Notes under the pieces: model-generated
The model's database searches: none
Seen by the model: only the letters and a program-made list of their open reading frames with translations
Told to the model about the DNA's origin: nothing
In this document: positions 32,201 through 43,307 of the stretch, piece after piece
Position numbering within the stretch: the first letter of the stretch is position 1
Layout of the letters: every line of letters starts with the position of its first letter
Made by a program: the position numbers and the translations under genes
Source of the DNA: Bradysia coprophila
Taxonomy: Eukaryota > Arthropoda > Insecta > Diptera > Sciaridae
Assembly (NCBI RefSeq): GCF_014529535.1
Contig: NW_023504022.1
Location: forward strand, 3,406,986 to 3,470,985
Length of the DNA stretch: 64,000 nt
Direction of reading: 5' to 3'

Positions 32201-33394
32201 CTCTCACGGAGTATTTTTTGTTGAGTGGAATGGACACTTAACAGTAGAACAAAAGAAACATTAAGTAATTAGTAATCTTTTGCATACAGACTAACAGCTT
32301 AATAAATGTAGTTGCTAGAGAGGGTTGGTCACTCTCTCTCTCTATCTATTTATCTCTATCTCAATCTCCCTCTACGAATCGAAATAGTAGTAGTGGTATC
32401 AACGATTTAAAATTTGGTAGTTTCTCGCCAGGGTGAAATCGATAATCCGTATCGTCACTTAAGAAAATTTGAAGCAAAAGCTTTTCTAAAGAATTTTCAG
32501 ATTACTTTCTTACCTCGCAAAATTATTTTTCTACAGCAAACCCAAACGTGAAATGTAATATCTTTCTAGGAGCTGATGCATCATGACCCCATTTGCAAGT
32601 TGTATGGATCAACAACTTATATAAATTTTGCTATTACCACATTCAGTATAACAGCAATCGCGGTGAACAGGTAGGTAAGACAGAGTTGAACTTCGCTAAG
32701 ACCATAATTTAATATTGAAAGTGGATTTCTGTAATAAATAGCAGCAGAGATTTGAAATGTCAGGTCGTGGCGCCTGTCTATACATTGTTTGACCATAACC
32801 ATGGTTTTTTGCAGATACATCCTCATCGTACACAATAGCCTATACAAAAGTATGTATCAAAAGTCCGTCGTTTTCTGTCAGTTGCTAGTAATTTGGATCC
32901 TTCCTCCTGCACTGATGTCAATCCCGTTAACAGACAACTGGGGAACGATATCGAGGTACAAAAGATTATGCAGAATAATGGAAAAGGATGGCGAATCAAT
33001 CGAAGATCTGCTGTTCGTTATCGGAATTATTGCGCCATGCTTTATCATAACGGTGCTGTACTCATGCATTTACTACACGGTTCGACAACAACTTAGGACA
33101 GTTGCGCTTCAGACCTCCTGTCCATCAAATTCACAAGCAGTTGAAAGCCATTTAACGAGAATGACCCTGTTGATCTTTGTGTCATTTGTGTTGGGATGTT
33201 TGCCGCTGGTTATCGAACATTTTTGGTTCGGTGGGAATGAAGTGGGAACAACGTTTTGCAGCATATTAACGATTATCAATCCGTTTATTTATGCTACCAC
33301 CAATCGAAAGTATCGCGCTGCTTACGCAAAATTGTTTTCTGATATGAAGTTTTGGAGTCTTTCTCTGTTTACACGGGAAACAGACATTAAATAA
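29226..33394 (+). CDS. Class A GPCR, Tre1/moody-like, 4 exons, 297 aa
   Basis: Exons 29226-29292, 29356-29501, 32570-32670 and 32815-33394. Phases 1, 0 and 2 give 298 codons including stop, with GT/AG at every junction. TM1 starts AILFIIFTMVGFIG and the first splice restores GNSITTVALLRD. TM2 has LCISDLIFASFCLP. The third exon supplies the pre-TM3 Cys and TM3 ending AIAVNR, and the splice restores NRY in place of DRY. TM5 contains CFIITVLYSCIYY and TM7 ends NPFIYATTNRKYRAAY. NRY plus this NPxIY form is typical of the insect Tre1/moody group, receptors used in germ cell migration and the glial barrier. The N-terminus is short for the family. The ligand is unknown. Intron 2 (29502-32569) contains several palindromic elements. 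Confidence 0.75.
29530..30030 (+). repeat. Segmental duplication, right distal part (in GPCR intron)
   Basis: CGACAGACGAATTTTG and GATGTGAAAC match the left flank of the 3.9-kb element at about 5845-5871. ATGACTCATGTTTGTTGATC and GACTAGAGACTTACAGTTA match its right flank (9790-9960). Together they provide a site without the insertion. An extra inverted repeat (29653-29738, ATGTTACGTATC versus GGTACGTAACAT) is present only on this side. Confidence 0.65.
30345..30620. repeat. Pyrimidine-rich low-complexity tract
   Basis: Long CTT/TTC-rich sequence inside the GPCR intron. A partly duplicated tail (CTTTTGTCCGTTA..TTGCCATAGT) occurs twice here and, diverged, again at about 31277. The charged minus-strand frame here is a low-complexity artefact. 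Confidence 0.7.
31093..31250. mobile_element. Palindromic element in GPCR intron
   Basis: AATAGTATACATACC, GATCAAAAAGGTGTGTTTTA and GGTGGTGAAAACGTCC are mirrored on the right side (31186-31250). The GC-rich loop is CTCCGCTCCGCTTCGCGTCG. This is a long hairpin with ~60-bp arms. Confidence 0.8.
31995..32110. mobile_element. Near-perfect palindrome flanked by TTAA
   Basis: Arms of about 50 bp (GCTGCAATCGCAGTTCACCG, then TTTTAGGTCTCC) surround a (GCATGC)n centre. TTAA lies at both ends (31995-31998 and 32107-32110), as in piggyBac-type target duplications. It does not show the CCC start usual for that superfamily. Confidence 0.8.
32129..32220. repeat. Inverted repeat in GPCR intron
   Basis: CAAAAAAGTACTCCGTGTGA pairs with CTCACGGAGTATTTTTTG at the right end. 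Arms of about 20 bp. Confidence 0.7.
32315..32365. repeat. CT-rich microsatellite
   Basis: CTCTCTCTCTCTATCTATTT and the following CT/AT-rich bases, within GPCR intron 2. Confidence 0.7.
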
Positions 33395-33467
33395 ATTGTT
33401 GAAAACGATGCAGTCGCTGGACATTTTGTTTTGAGTTTTAAGTAATGTATATGTGTGTGTGTGTGTG

Positions 33468-33592
33468 AGAGAGACGAGGGGTCACGCACTTCTTCAAATT
33501 TAATCCATTTAATACATTTAATCCAAGAAATACATGGGATTAAATGGATTTAAATCCATTTAATCCCGAGTGCGTCACCCCTCGGAGAGAGA
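33468..33592. mobile_element. Fold-back element between GPCR and lectin
   Basis: CGAGGGGTCACGCACT and ATTTAATCCATTTAAT are mirrored by ATTAAATGGATTTAAA and AGTGCGTCACCCCTCG. A TG/GA microsatellite borders the left side. The rest of 33395-33751 shows no gene. Confidence 0.75.
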
Positions 33593-33751
33593 GAAATATA
33601 GAAAATCGTGCTACGTAGAGTCTGTCTTTATTACGATATCAATTGATCATTTTCATCCAGAGAGATAATAATTTAGCGATTGAGTCGCTTCGTCCCAATC
33701 ACCAAATTATCCTCTCTCTTCTGTTTTCATCTTTCAAATTTGGAATGCTTT

Positions 33752-35699
33752 TCAAGAGCTTTTCTCTTGACAAACAACCATGTTGTAAATCAGCTTACAT
33801 GGAATGTCATTCCATTGGCCAGCTTTAGAATTTACATCGCATCTCGGAGGGTACGGATAGTAAGATGAGTACATTTCAACGCAATCCTCGCCCCAACCGT
33901 CCACCCTCCAACTTGTGGTGGTAATATCATTCGGTTCACATTTATGCCAATTTTTGAACAATTTTTCATCATTTTTCGATTTTAATTTGGTTCCATCGGC
34001 CCAGACGAAATCATTGGTGCCGTTGACTCTCGTCAAACCGATCCAAACTTGAGTCTCGATCTTCAGCTCGTTGAAAAGCCAATTGGAAACGAAAGCATTT
34101 TCTTTTTTCGTTTTGAATGTTAAGAGCGATCGATTGTTGCATGCCTTAACAGCCTGAACATAGTCAACAGTTAAAAACTCTCGGTTACCCTTATCATCGG
34201 TGGTTGTCAATATTTCGTAAGAGATTCCATAAAAGTAGTTTTTTAGCTCTGCACCTTTTCGAATATTTGATTTGAGATTCTGTTCTGGACCACGGTAGTA
34301 GTTGACGTTAATGTATGGTGTTGTCTGCTCTGCAGTTTCGATGGGTGCTTCTTCTGTGGTTGCAATCTAGAACAATGTAAAGGTGTTACTTGACGGGCAA
34401 AGAACGTAAAAAGCAAGGTAAATATAGTGTGGAGGTAATGCCATATATAACCTGTTCGAAATTTCAGAGCAGGTTTCAAACAACAATTTATGAAAAATGG
34501 ACAAAAAGTTGTATTTATTGGGAAAATGTTGCTTCTCGTATAAACAGCTTTAGTCGAATGAATTTCTATTCAAAAAGCTCCTTCGATTGATAATGGAAGC
34601 AAAAGCTTCTTTGACCAAATTCTTAACAAACCGAATCAGATGGGAGGTGGCTCGAACGCCATCTTCTCCCTTAGTTAAAAACAAAAAATTGAATATAAAG
34701 TCGGGCCCTCTGTTGTGAGAAAGCGAAAATATTTTGTTTAATGGCATTACCTCCACACTATAGATCACTAAAATGACCGCTGGCGTGACGATCGACGGTT
34801 CGGTTTTGTGTGCAAACTAATGACAACCAACTATGCCAACTAAGGAAATTCCCCGTATTTAGTTCATTTGCATTCATTTCAAAGAATTTGACGCACTCAC
34901 TTATTCATTACTATGTGAAATTGTGAAGTTGGTTTCGATTAGTTTGCACACTTTTCCCCGCCATTCCTCACGTTTCCGTCATCAGTTTCACCAAACGAAG
35001 ACATCTATATCTACCTTGGTAAAATGATAAGTCCTTGAAAATTAAGGACATCATCTGGTTGTAAATTTACTTAAGTATCCATCACTCTACATACCACTTA
35101 TGGTTTCAATTGAATTCCCTCAGTATCTTCAAGATTTATTTTGTTTCGCATCATCAATTATATCAAAATTATAATTCCTATACCGAAGAAAAGATGGCGC
35201 TTCAATTAAATAAATATGTTTAAATTATGCTCTCATCAAACAATTATCCCCTGATTCTGTAGACTGTCAAGGTGGCCTTACAGTCATCCGTTTTGCCTCC
35301 GTGTACTTGACAGTTGACATTTCAAACAATGTGCTCTATTGTACAATTTGAATATACTTATGTCTGATATTCAAATATTTCCACATAGAAAGTAGTGTCA
35401 TCTACTGAAAATCACGAAAGTTCGATACGAACGCCATCTATCCCTTTCATTAAAAACAGAAAATTACATGGAAATGATAGAAACTCGGTTCATCTGTTTT
35501 CAGATAGGTTAACGACTATAAATCTGTCGCTTCGGCTTCTCTTCACAACGCCTACTTACAGCTGCCTTTCAATTACATCTTACCATCCGAATAAAATCTT
35601 TGACTTTCTTACCTGTTCTTTCTCCGTTGTGAACGCTTTTTCTATTGATGATGCCAAAAGTGGTATGATAAGACACGTAACAATTACAATGAACTTCAT
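33752..35699 (-). CDS. Secreted C-type lectin, 2 exons, 233 aa
   Basis: Exon 1 (35699-35613) encodes MKFIVIVTCLIIPLLASS, a signal peptide, and ends at a CAG|GTAAGA donor. Exon 2 (34366-33752) follows a TTCTAG acceptor in phase 0, giving 234 codons. After a Thr-rich linker, the C-terminal ~140 residues form a C-type lectin domain: WIGLTR..DFVWADG, the EPN calcium/sugar motif in CEPND, then GEDCVEM and QWNDIPC with the second calcium-site WND and the final Cys. EPN usually indicates mannose-type ligands. The protein is presumably extracellular and may act in recognition or immunity, which is inference. The intron (34367-35612) holds a MITE. Confidence 0.8.
34423..34762. mobile_element. MITE in lectin intron
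   Basis: TATAGTGTGGAGGTAATGCC at 34423 is mirrored by GGCATTACCTCCACACTATA ending at 34762. The interior GAACGCCATCTTCTCCCTT resembles 35430-35450, so another diverged fragment lies further upstream in the same intron. Confidence 0.75.
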
Positions 35700-36328
35700 T
35701 ATGTTTTTTCGAAAATTACAGTTCAGAAAAGAATAAGACGTAATTTCGTTAATAGAACACAATTCACACGTTCGCACACGTTTGAGACTACGAACGAAAT
35801 GAATTCTGAACAGCGGACTATGGTTGTATACCTTGTTAGTGGGAACATCTTTCTTATTGTAGAATATCGTTTGATTCATAGAGTAATTTATTTTGATTCT
35901 AATCTTTTCGTTTAAAGGTTTTTGAAGCCGAATTAAAAATGTAATTTTTTTTTTTTTACATTGAGTTACATAGCTGTGGTTATGATAGGATGTTTAATCT
36001 GTTGTAGCAGTTATTGACTAAACAGTTCTATTAGAACATATTAAATTACCGGTAATTCAATCCAATTTGAGTTGAACCCAATTTTATTCGTTGAAATGTA
36101 TCTTGGCTGCTTCCATGTGATGCAACTCAAAGTGAATCTACTTAAAAAATGATTTATTTTTTTCCGTTAAATCAGGTTTTCGTTTCATTCTTTTTTCGAA
36201 TCACGAATATATTTTGGGAATTAATTTTAGATTTGAAATGTTTTTTATTTCATGCGTTCAATGTATATTTGGGATTTCCAGAGGTTATGTACCTGCCTAA
36301 GTATGAATAAATAAATTTTGAATAACAA
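35700..36328. other. Upstream region of the lectin gene
   Basis: AT-rich sequence. Presumably includes the lectin promoter, but no definite TATA or Inr pair is seen. No other gene. Confidence 0.35.
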
Positions 36329-36329
36329 C

Positions 36330-36480
36330 AACGCACTCTTCAAGCGAAAGTGATCATAGTCGACAGATGCCAAATAGAATACTATTTTGTATGAAATCAA
36401 CGCACTTCAAGCATGAGTGGTACTCTAAATAGGGTACTGAAACTTGACAGTGTGTCACAGACACTGTAAACATATTTTCA
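36330..36480. repeat. Dispersed repeat block (AGTGATCATAGTCGACAG family)
   Basis: Carries AAAGTGATCATAGTCGACAG and GGTACTCTAAATAGGGTACT. Inverted, rearranged copies of both blocks lie at 37250-37390 and a further copy at 51505-51600. Confidence 0.6.
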
Positions 36481-36486
36481 TATGTA

Positions 36487-36878
36487 AGGTAACTGATTGA
36501 AAGTTGACTTAGTGGAAAAGTGAACTTAAGTTGTCCGTGTAAATGTGTATGTAGAAAAAATTATCGGTCCACTCAACATTCAGTAAATCGTGATATGTCC
36601 TATGACTTTTGTATGGATAGGACAACTCACGATTCAATGTGTTTAAATGTGAAATAGGACCACTCACGATTCATATAGGACAACTCTGCATTTTTATTAA
36701 TTCATTAACTTTGTTAGACGAAATCGGCAATAATTAATAAAATTTATATTAATTAAGTAAACAAAAGATAAATCTGTAAAATAAAAGTGGTTCCATGTAA
36801 CATAGTTCCAAAATCGCTGAGAAATTCAAGTTCAAAGTTGAGATTTGTCAAATTAGGTCAACTTTCAATCAGTTACCT
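36487..36878. mobile_element. MITE with TA flanks (mariner-like)
   Basis: Terminal repeats AGGTAACTGATTGAAAGTTG (36487) and the reverse complement ending at 36878 are flanked by TA on both sides. A TA target and short TIRs suggest a Tc1/mariner-type MITE. No transposase is present. Confidence 0.7.
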
Positions 36879-36892
36879 TATAATAGAGTAAA

Positions 36893-37230
36893 CGGCAACT
36901 GGAGAAGAAGATACAACCATGAGCTGTATCAGCTTTACAAGGAGCCCGATATAGTCAAATTCATCAAAATCAATCAATAAGATGCCTCGGTCATGTACAA
37001 AGAATGAACGAGGAACGTGTACCACTGAAACTGCTAAATACAAATCCCGATGGACGCCGCAGATCAGGAAGACAGAGAGCGAGATGGGAAGATGCAATTG
37101 AGTCTGATCTGAAAAAACTAAGAGTGAGCGACTGAAGAACGTTGGCGCGGAATAGGTCCGATTGGAGAAGATTGCTGGAAGAGGCCAAAACCAATAGAAG
37201 GTTGTAGTGCCCGCCTAAGTATGTATGTAT
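36893..37230 (+). pseudogene. Decayed LINE reverse transcriptase, C-terminal fragment
   Basis: One frame reads CLGHVQRMNEERVPLKLL, GRRRSGRQRARWEDAIESDL and, after a TGA replacing a Trp codon, RTLARNRSDWRRLLEEA. This is the typical tail of an insect non-LTR retrotransposon protein (LGHV.RM.. / GRR..GR...RW.D). It ends in a (GTAT)n-like tail. Only the last ~100 residues survive, and the copy is dead. Confidence 0.65.
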
Positions 37231-38109
37231 AATAGAGTACTTTCTGCAACTGAACACTATGATCACTTTTGCTTGACGTGCGTTGATGAAATGGTTTTCT
37301 TACAGTGTTTTCAAGTTGTCTGACACACTGGCACGTTTCAGTACCCTATTTAGAGTACCACTCATACTTGAAGTGCATTGATAACAATCAAAAATATATC
37401 GCACCAGGTGTCCGCTATCTAACGATTTTTTTTACTTTGTATGATGAAGGAATTGTCTGGTAAGAGCGGCCGACATTCCAATGTTTAATAATACCTTGGT
37501 CTTGAGTTACAATGCCAAAAAATGGTTAAACATGTACGATAGCTACGACACTCTGACGTAAAGTAATAAATTAATCGGAAAAATCATAGTGCTGCTCCTA
37601 GCATTACTTGGTACTTCAGTCGTCAAAACGCCTTCAAATTTTGAAACTTGAATGCGTGCACACTTGCACTTGTTGTATGTACTCACACAAAGAAAGCATA
37701 ACTCCTGTTTTAGCGTAAGAAATGGAAAGCCCATTCTGATAGCCTCCATATATTTTCTATGTTATTTCTAGCAATAAAAGTAGAAACCAAGTATGGTCTG
37801 TCCATAAAAACCGGAGGACATGTAATAGCGATTTCATTTAAACAAACTCAATATTTATCAAATCTTGTTAAAACATAACGTAACATTAAAATAACAGTGG
37901 ACAATACTTATCAAAAGGGCAAATGGTGGAAATGGTACTTCTTGTGTGAAATTAAAGGATTGTGTTCGACGCACCATATAAACGAAAAATGTAATTTTCG
38001 ACAGTATGTCGGATACGTGATGTGGCACAGCATTTTCCAATGATTGTGAAAACATCAAATCCAATTGAGCATCGCCTTTGTTCAGTCGATATTTGGATTT
38101 TTTCAAGTC
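37231..38109. other. Intergenic with repeat fragments
   Basis: 37250-37390 holds inverted copies of the block at 36330-36480. 37791-37855 is half of the palindromic MITE seen whole at 20638-20773. Otherwise no gene is recognised. Confidence 0.5.
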
Positions 38110-38585
38110 ATCATGGCCCTACGTTAGTGAAGAGCCGTGACGCAAGTCCGTTCACACTGAAAAAATTGACAAAAAAAAAATTCCCGCAGGACTGAGGAAC
38201 ATATATACACGAACTTTTTGACTTTTCCCCCTTTGCTCCTACTACCCCCAAAGTATTTTATTCGTAATCTGGGCGTCCATACGAGTTCAACGAGCTATCA
38301 CACGCCTCATAAGGTTAAAATTTGGCCGAGATATTAAATTTCAAAACTTGGAAATTTGCAGAAATTTGTATGAAGAAATTAATTTTCATACATTTTGAAA
38401 TTGATGAATTTTACCAACCTTTGTCACTCTGTCACTTTGTCACTCTGTTAACCAAAACTTTTGAATTTACCGGCGGATTTGGCTGAAATTTTCAGGGTAT
38501 GTTAAGGACGTAATTCTAAGAAAGTAATTTGAAGGAATTTTTATAAAAGCTTATAATTTCGGAGTTATGAGCGTGTTAAGCTATT

Positions 38586-39470
38586 GAGCTATGGAACCTA
38601 TAACTCGGAAAATATGGCAGATAGAAAGTTCGTTTAAAAGACAAAGTTATAGAGTTTCAGATTTCATTCGACACGTGTTTCATGGTTTTCCTAAAAAGTC
38701 GTATATTTGGGAGCTATGAGCGTTTTAAGTGCGAGCTATGTCAGCCATAACTCGGAAAATACGGCAGGTGGAAACTTCGTGTAAAAGACAAAGTTATAGA
38801 GTTTTAGATTCTAGTCGATGCGTGTTTCATGGTTTCCCTAAAAAGTCGCTTATTTTGGAGATATGGGCGTTTTAAGTGCGAGCTATGTCAGCCATAACTC
38901 GGAAAATACTGCAGGTAGAAAGTTCGTTTAAAAGACAAATTGATAGAGTTTCACATTCTATTCGACACGTGTTTCATGGTTTACCTAAAAAGACGTCTAT
39001 TTGGAAGCTATGAGCGTTTTAAGTGCGAGCTATGTCAGCCATAACTCGGAAAATACAGCAGATGGAAACTTCGTGTAAAAGACAAACTTATAGAGTTTTA
39101 GATTCTAGTCGATGCGTGCTTCATGGTTTCCCTAAAAAGTCGCTTATCTTGGAGATATGGGCGTTTTAAGTGCGGGCTATGTCAGCCATAACTCGGAAAA
39201 TACTGCAGATAGAAAGTTCGTTTAAAAGACAAATTGATAGAGTTTTACATTCTATTCGACACGTGTTTCATGGTTTACCTAAAAAGACGTCTATTTGGAA
39301 GCTATGAGCGTTTTAAGTGCGAGCTATGTCAGCCATAACTCGGAAAATACAGCAGATGGAAAGTTCGTTTAAAAGACAAATTGATAGAGTTTTACATTCT
39401 AGTCGACACGTGTTTCATGGTTTTCTTAAAAAGTCGCTTGTTTGGGAGCTAGGAGCGTTTTAAGTGCCTC
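38586..39470. repeat. 147-bp tandem array in the giant fold-back
   Basis: GCGAGCTATGTCAGCCATAA recurs at 38731, 38878, 39025, 39172 (one change) and 39319, exactly 147 bp apart. Each unit also has GTTTAAAAGACAAA, GTGTTTCATGGTTT and CCTAAAAAG. Alternating unit variants suggest a two-unit higher-order pattern. Confidence 0.9.
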
Positions 39471-39703
39471 AAATTTTCGATTTTGGTCAAATTTTCGATA
39501 TTCGTGAATTTTTCGATTTTAGACTTTTCGATTTTCATCAAATTTTTGAATTCCGTAAAATTTTCGATTTTCGTCAAATGAAAGCTGGAAGGTTGAGATC
39601 AAAGAGAAAGTTATACAGTTTTCTAAGAAGAATATTTTCGTTCAAACTGCATAGTATAATTGTCTATTATCTTCGACCCAATTCTAAAAAATCACAACTT
39701 ACA

Positions 39704-40250
39704 AAGGAGCTGATATCGCCCAAAACCACTTGCAGTGGAGGTGTGACGCAAGTCCTGTTATCCACTTACAAAAGAACTGATATCGGTGTAGGTGACGCTT
39801 ACAGATTCTACACGCAAAAAGATATGCGTCACAAATGGCAGCTGATGAGCAAAGTACGCGAAAGTTTTATCAACAAAAATCTTACCAGAAAAATTTTAGG
39901 AAGAAAATTATAATAAAAAAGTTTGCGCCACAAGGGGCAGATGTTGAGGAAGGAAAATTTTTATAATTGTGAAATATATTGCTTTAAAGAATGGAATTCA
40001 AACGGAAGAGAGCCGAATCATCTGCCACTTGTGACGCAAACTTTTTTATTATAATTTTCTTCCTAAAATTTTTCTGGTAAGATTTTTGTTGATAAAACTT
40101 TCGCGTACATTCCTCATCAGCTGCCATTTGTGACGCATATCTTTTTGCGTGTAGAATCTGTAAGCGTCACCTACAACGATATCAGTTCTTTTGTAAGTGG
40201 ATAACAGGACTTGCGTCACACCTCCACTGTAAGTGGTTTTGGGCGATTAT
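39704..40250. repeat. Palindromic core 1 of the giant fold-back
   Basis: Arms contain ACAAAAGAACTGATATCGGT, GTGACGCAAGTCCTGTTAT and AAAGATATGCGTCACAAATG. The mirrored right half ends near 40250. Same family as 1972-2427. Confidence 0.85.
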
Positions 40251-40989
40251 GTTTGCAAATGTTTTGAACGTTGAAAATTAAAAGTTTCTGCGCCTCAAAA
40301 TTATAATACGAAAACTGTAAGTAGGGAAACACTAGGTCACACCATCTGAGTAGGTCATGCCCCTTATAAGTGGGCATGAAATTTTTTCAATCACTGATTT
40401 TCATTCGATCTTTTTGCATCGTGTGAACATTATGGAGACTCGTGTCATTTTCACACTCGAAATTTTCATATTTACCAAATTCAATTATAATATTATTTAA
40501 TGTCTAAGTAAAGACAAATCTCGTCTCATGGAAATGTTTGCTTGTATACTTTTCACAAAAGAAAGATGTCTATTTTCACGACAGAGTAAAGATAACCAGG
40601 CAGGAGCGCTGATTTGACTAGGGACCTGAATAATCTAGTAGCCCTATATTTTTTGCGAACAAAATTTTTCAATTTATGTCAGTGTTCATTTTCATCGAGT
40701 GTATTAGGTCCCTTATTTGACGTTTCGAAAATGAACCGCTCCTGCCGTGCTATTTTTATCCCTGTCTACGTATGTGTTTCATGAAGCGACGAATAGTACC
40801 TTGTGCATAATTCCTTGATATTGACAAGACTCTGAATCTTTAAATGAATGTCCATTACATTTACTCTGGCCTAAATGTTCTCATCAGAAAGAATCGAATT
40901 TACTTCAGTGATGGGTTCTAGGCGCCTAGAGTAAATATAATGGCAGATTTTGATGTATTTGGTTAGCATGTAAACTCAGTGTAATTGAA

Positions 40990-41605
40990 TCCACTTACAG
41001 TGGAGGTGTGACGCAAGTCCTGTCATACACTTACAAAAGAACTGATATCGCCCAAAACCACTTACAGTGGAGGTGTGACGCAAGTCCTGTTATACACTTA
41101 CAAAAGAACTGATATCGGTGTAGGTGACGCTTACAGATTCGACACGCAAAAAGATATCCGTCACAAATGGAAGCTGATGAGGAAAGTACGCGAAAGTTTT
41201 ATCAACCAAAATTGTAAACGAAAAATTTTATAAAGAAAACAAAAAAAACAAAAAAAAAATGCGTCAAAAAGCGGCAGATTATTCGGCTTTCTTCCGTTTG
41301 AATTCCATTCTTTAAAGCAATATATTTCACAATTATAAAAATTTTCCTTCCTCAACATCTGCCACTTGTGACGCAATTTTTTTTTTGCTATAATTTTCCT
41401 CCTAAAATTTTTCTGGTAAGATTTTTGTTGATAAAACTTTCGCGTACTATCCTCATCAGCTGCCATTTGTGACGCATATCTTTTTGCGTGTCGAATCTGT
41501 AAGCGTCACCTACAACGATATCAGTTCTTTTGTAAGTGGATTAGGGGGCTTGCGTCACACCTCCACTGTAATGGTTTTGGGCGATATCAGTTCTTTTGTA
41601 AGTTG
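40990..41605. repeat. Palindromic core 2 of the giant fold-back
   Basis: A second copy of the core with the same motifs and a partly duplicated left edge: ACTTACAAAAGAACTGATAT occurs twice. The loop differs from core 1 around 41215-41290. Confidence 0.85.
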
Positions 41606-42484
41606 TCATTTTTTAGAATTTGGTCGCAGATAATAGACAATCATATTGTGCAGTTTGAACGAAAATATTCTTCTTACAAAACTGTATAACTTTCTCTTAC
41701 AGCTTTCATTTTACGAAAATTTGACGGAATTCGAAAATTTAATGAAATTCGAAAATTTGACTAAAATCGAAAAATTGAGGTACTTAAAACGCTCATAGCT
41801 TCCAAATAAACGACTGTTTAGGAAAACCATGAAACACGCATACGCATCGACTAGAATCTAAAACTCTATAACTTTGTCTTTTACACGAGGTTTCCATCTG
41901 CCGCATTTTCCGACTGACTTATGGCTGACATAGCTCGCACTTAAAACGCTCGTAGCTCCCAAATAGACGACTGTTTAGCAAAACCGTCAAACACGCATCG
42001 ACTAGAATCTAAAACTATAAATTTGTCTTCTGCCATGTTTTCCGATTTATAGGTCCCATAGCTCAATAGCTTAACAAGGTCATAGCTCCGAAATTAAAAG
42101 CTTTTTTAAAAATTCCTTTAAATTAGTTTCTTAGAATTACGTCTTTAACATACCCTGAAATCCACCGGTAAATTCAAAAGTTTCGTTGTAACAAAGTGAC
42201 AAAGGTTGGTAAAATTCATCAATTTCAAATTGTATGAAAATCTTCTTCATAAAAATTTCCAAATTTTGAAATTTAATATCTCGGCCAAATCTTAACCCTA
42301 TAAGGCGTGTGATAGCTCGTTGAACTCGTATGGACACGAATAAAATACTTTTGGGTAGTAGGAGCAAAGGGGAAAAAGTCAAAAAGTTCGTGTATGTTTC
42401 TCAGGCTTGTGGAAAAAAATTTTGACAAATTTTTCAGTGTAAACGGACTTGCGTCACGGCCCTTCACTAACGTAGGGCCATGAT

Positions 42485-43135
42485 CGTATTTATTTTGGAA
42501 ATATAGAAAAACATACGTCGATTCAGATCGTCTTGTTCTCATATCGATGTTTTTATTTCTGTACCTCGCAACATCTGTATGTAAATGATATCGATACATC
42601 TAAATTTATATCGACAAAATAAGTATATGATATGATATAAATGAAAAAGACATTCGTTTTTTCCCATTTACTGATACTTTTATCTATGAGTCATAGTACA
42701 TAGATGGTGGTCTTTTTTACAGAATTTTTTTTTGTTAGTTAACGACATTTTTCCGCCGTAGTTTTCTTTGGTCTTCGTTTGACATATCTGGCTCTGGGTT
42801 GATCATTTTCTTCAGTTCGAACTCCAAATTGCATGTATTGGTTCTCACCAGTTCAATCAAACAAACTAATAACTTAATAATGATTTGATACAGTTCATGC
42901 GATTTGCGTCCCGTTGCTTGCGTATGCGAAGCATTTGTGTTGTTCTGGCGTAAATTTCCAATTCGCTCAAATTTGCACACTAATTGCGAATACCGTCCAA
43001 TTCTGGGATTCCCATTCCAACTGCGAGACGTCCCTCATATTTGCTAATACGATGTATATACCACTTGATCAAACAATTTTTCTTGTTTTCTTTGCCATTT
43101 GTTCAATAAAATGTTACTTGATCTGCGTATATTAT
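42485..43135. other. Intergenic upstream of the Cys-rich peptide gene
   Basis: AT-rich. A minus-strand frame at 42735-42980 ends in a charged, partly helical sequence (LEFELKKMINPEPD), but no family or splice context supports it. I leave it uncalled. Confidence 0.4.
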
Positions 43136-43137
43136 GA

Positions 43138-43176
43138 TATATAAAAGTCTGAAGGGATGTCAATTTCTAAATCAGT
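43138..43176 (+). promoter_or_regulatory. TATA/Inr core promoter of the Cys-rich peptide gene
   Basis: TATATAAAAG at 43138-43147 is followed at 43172 by TCAGT, the arthropod initiator consensus, 34-36 bp downstream. This is good spacing for an insect core promoter. The coding start lies about 135 bp further on. Confidence 0.7.
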
Positions 43177-43307
43177 CGAACATTCAACACAGTGGCGACA
43201 TTTAGCGCATTTAGCTCAATTAAAATATTGTGAAATAAAACGTTCAAATTTGTAAGCGAGTATACACAAGTCGTATAGGTCAATAATTCAAAGGAAAAAA
43301 CGTGGCA

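Larger units (their letters stand above)
38110..42484. mobile_element. Giant fold-back element, 4.4 kb
   Basis: The ends mirror each other: ATCATGGCCCTACGTTAGTG at 38110 and its reverse complement at 42484, followed inward by GTGACGCAAGTCCG, a block with ACGAACTTTTTGACTTTT, and blocks with ACGAGTTCAACGAGCTATCA. The left arm carries about six 147-bp units and the right arm about two. The centre has two smaller palindromes (39704-40250 and 40990-41605) separated by a ~740-bp unique spacer. No transposase frame is visible. Such structure is typical of Foldback-type elements, whose mobility mechanism is poorly known. The short open frames in the palindromes are mirror artefacts. Confidence 0.85.

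Noticed and set aside
42735..42980. Minus-strand open frame with charged C-terminus
   Set aside because: Looks somewhat protein-like, but no family, promoter or splice context supports it, and a different gene promoter begins just downstream.
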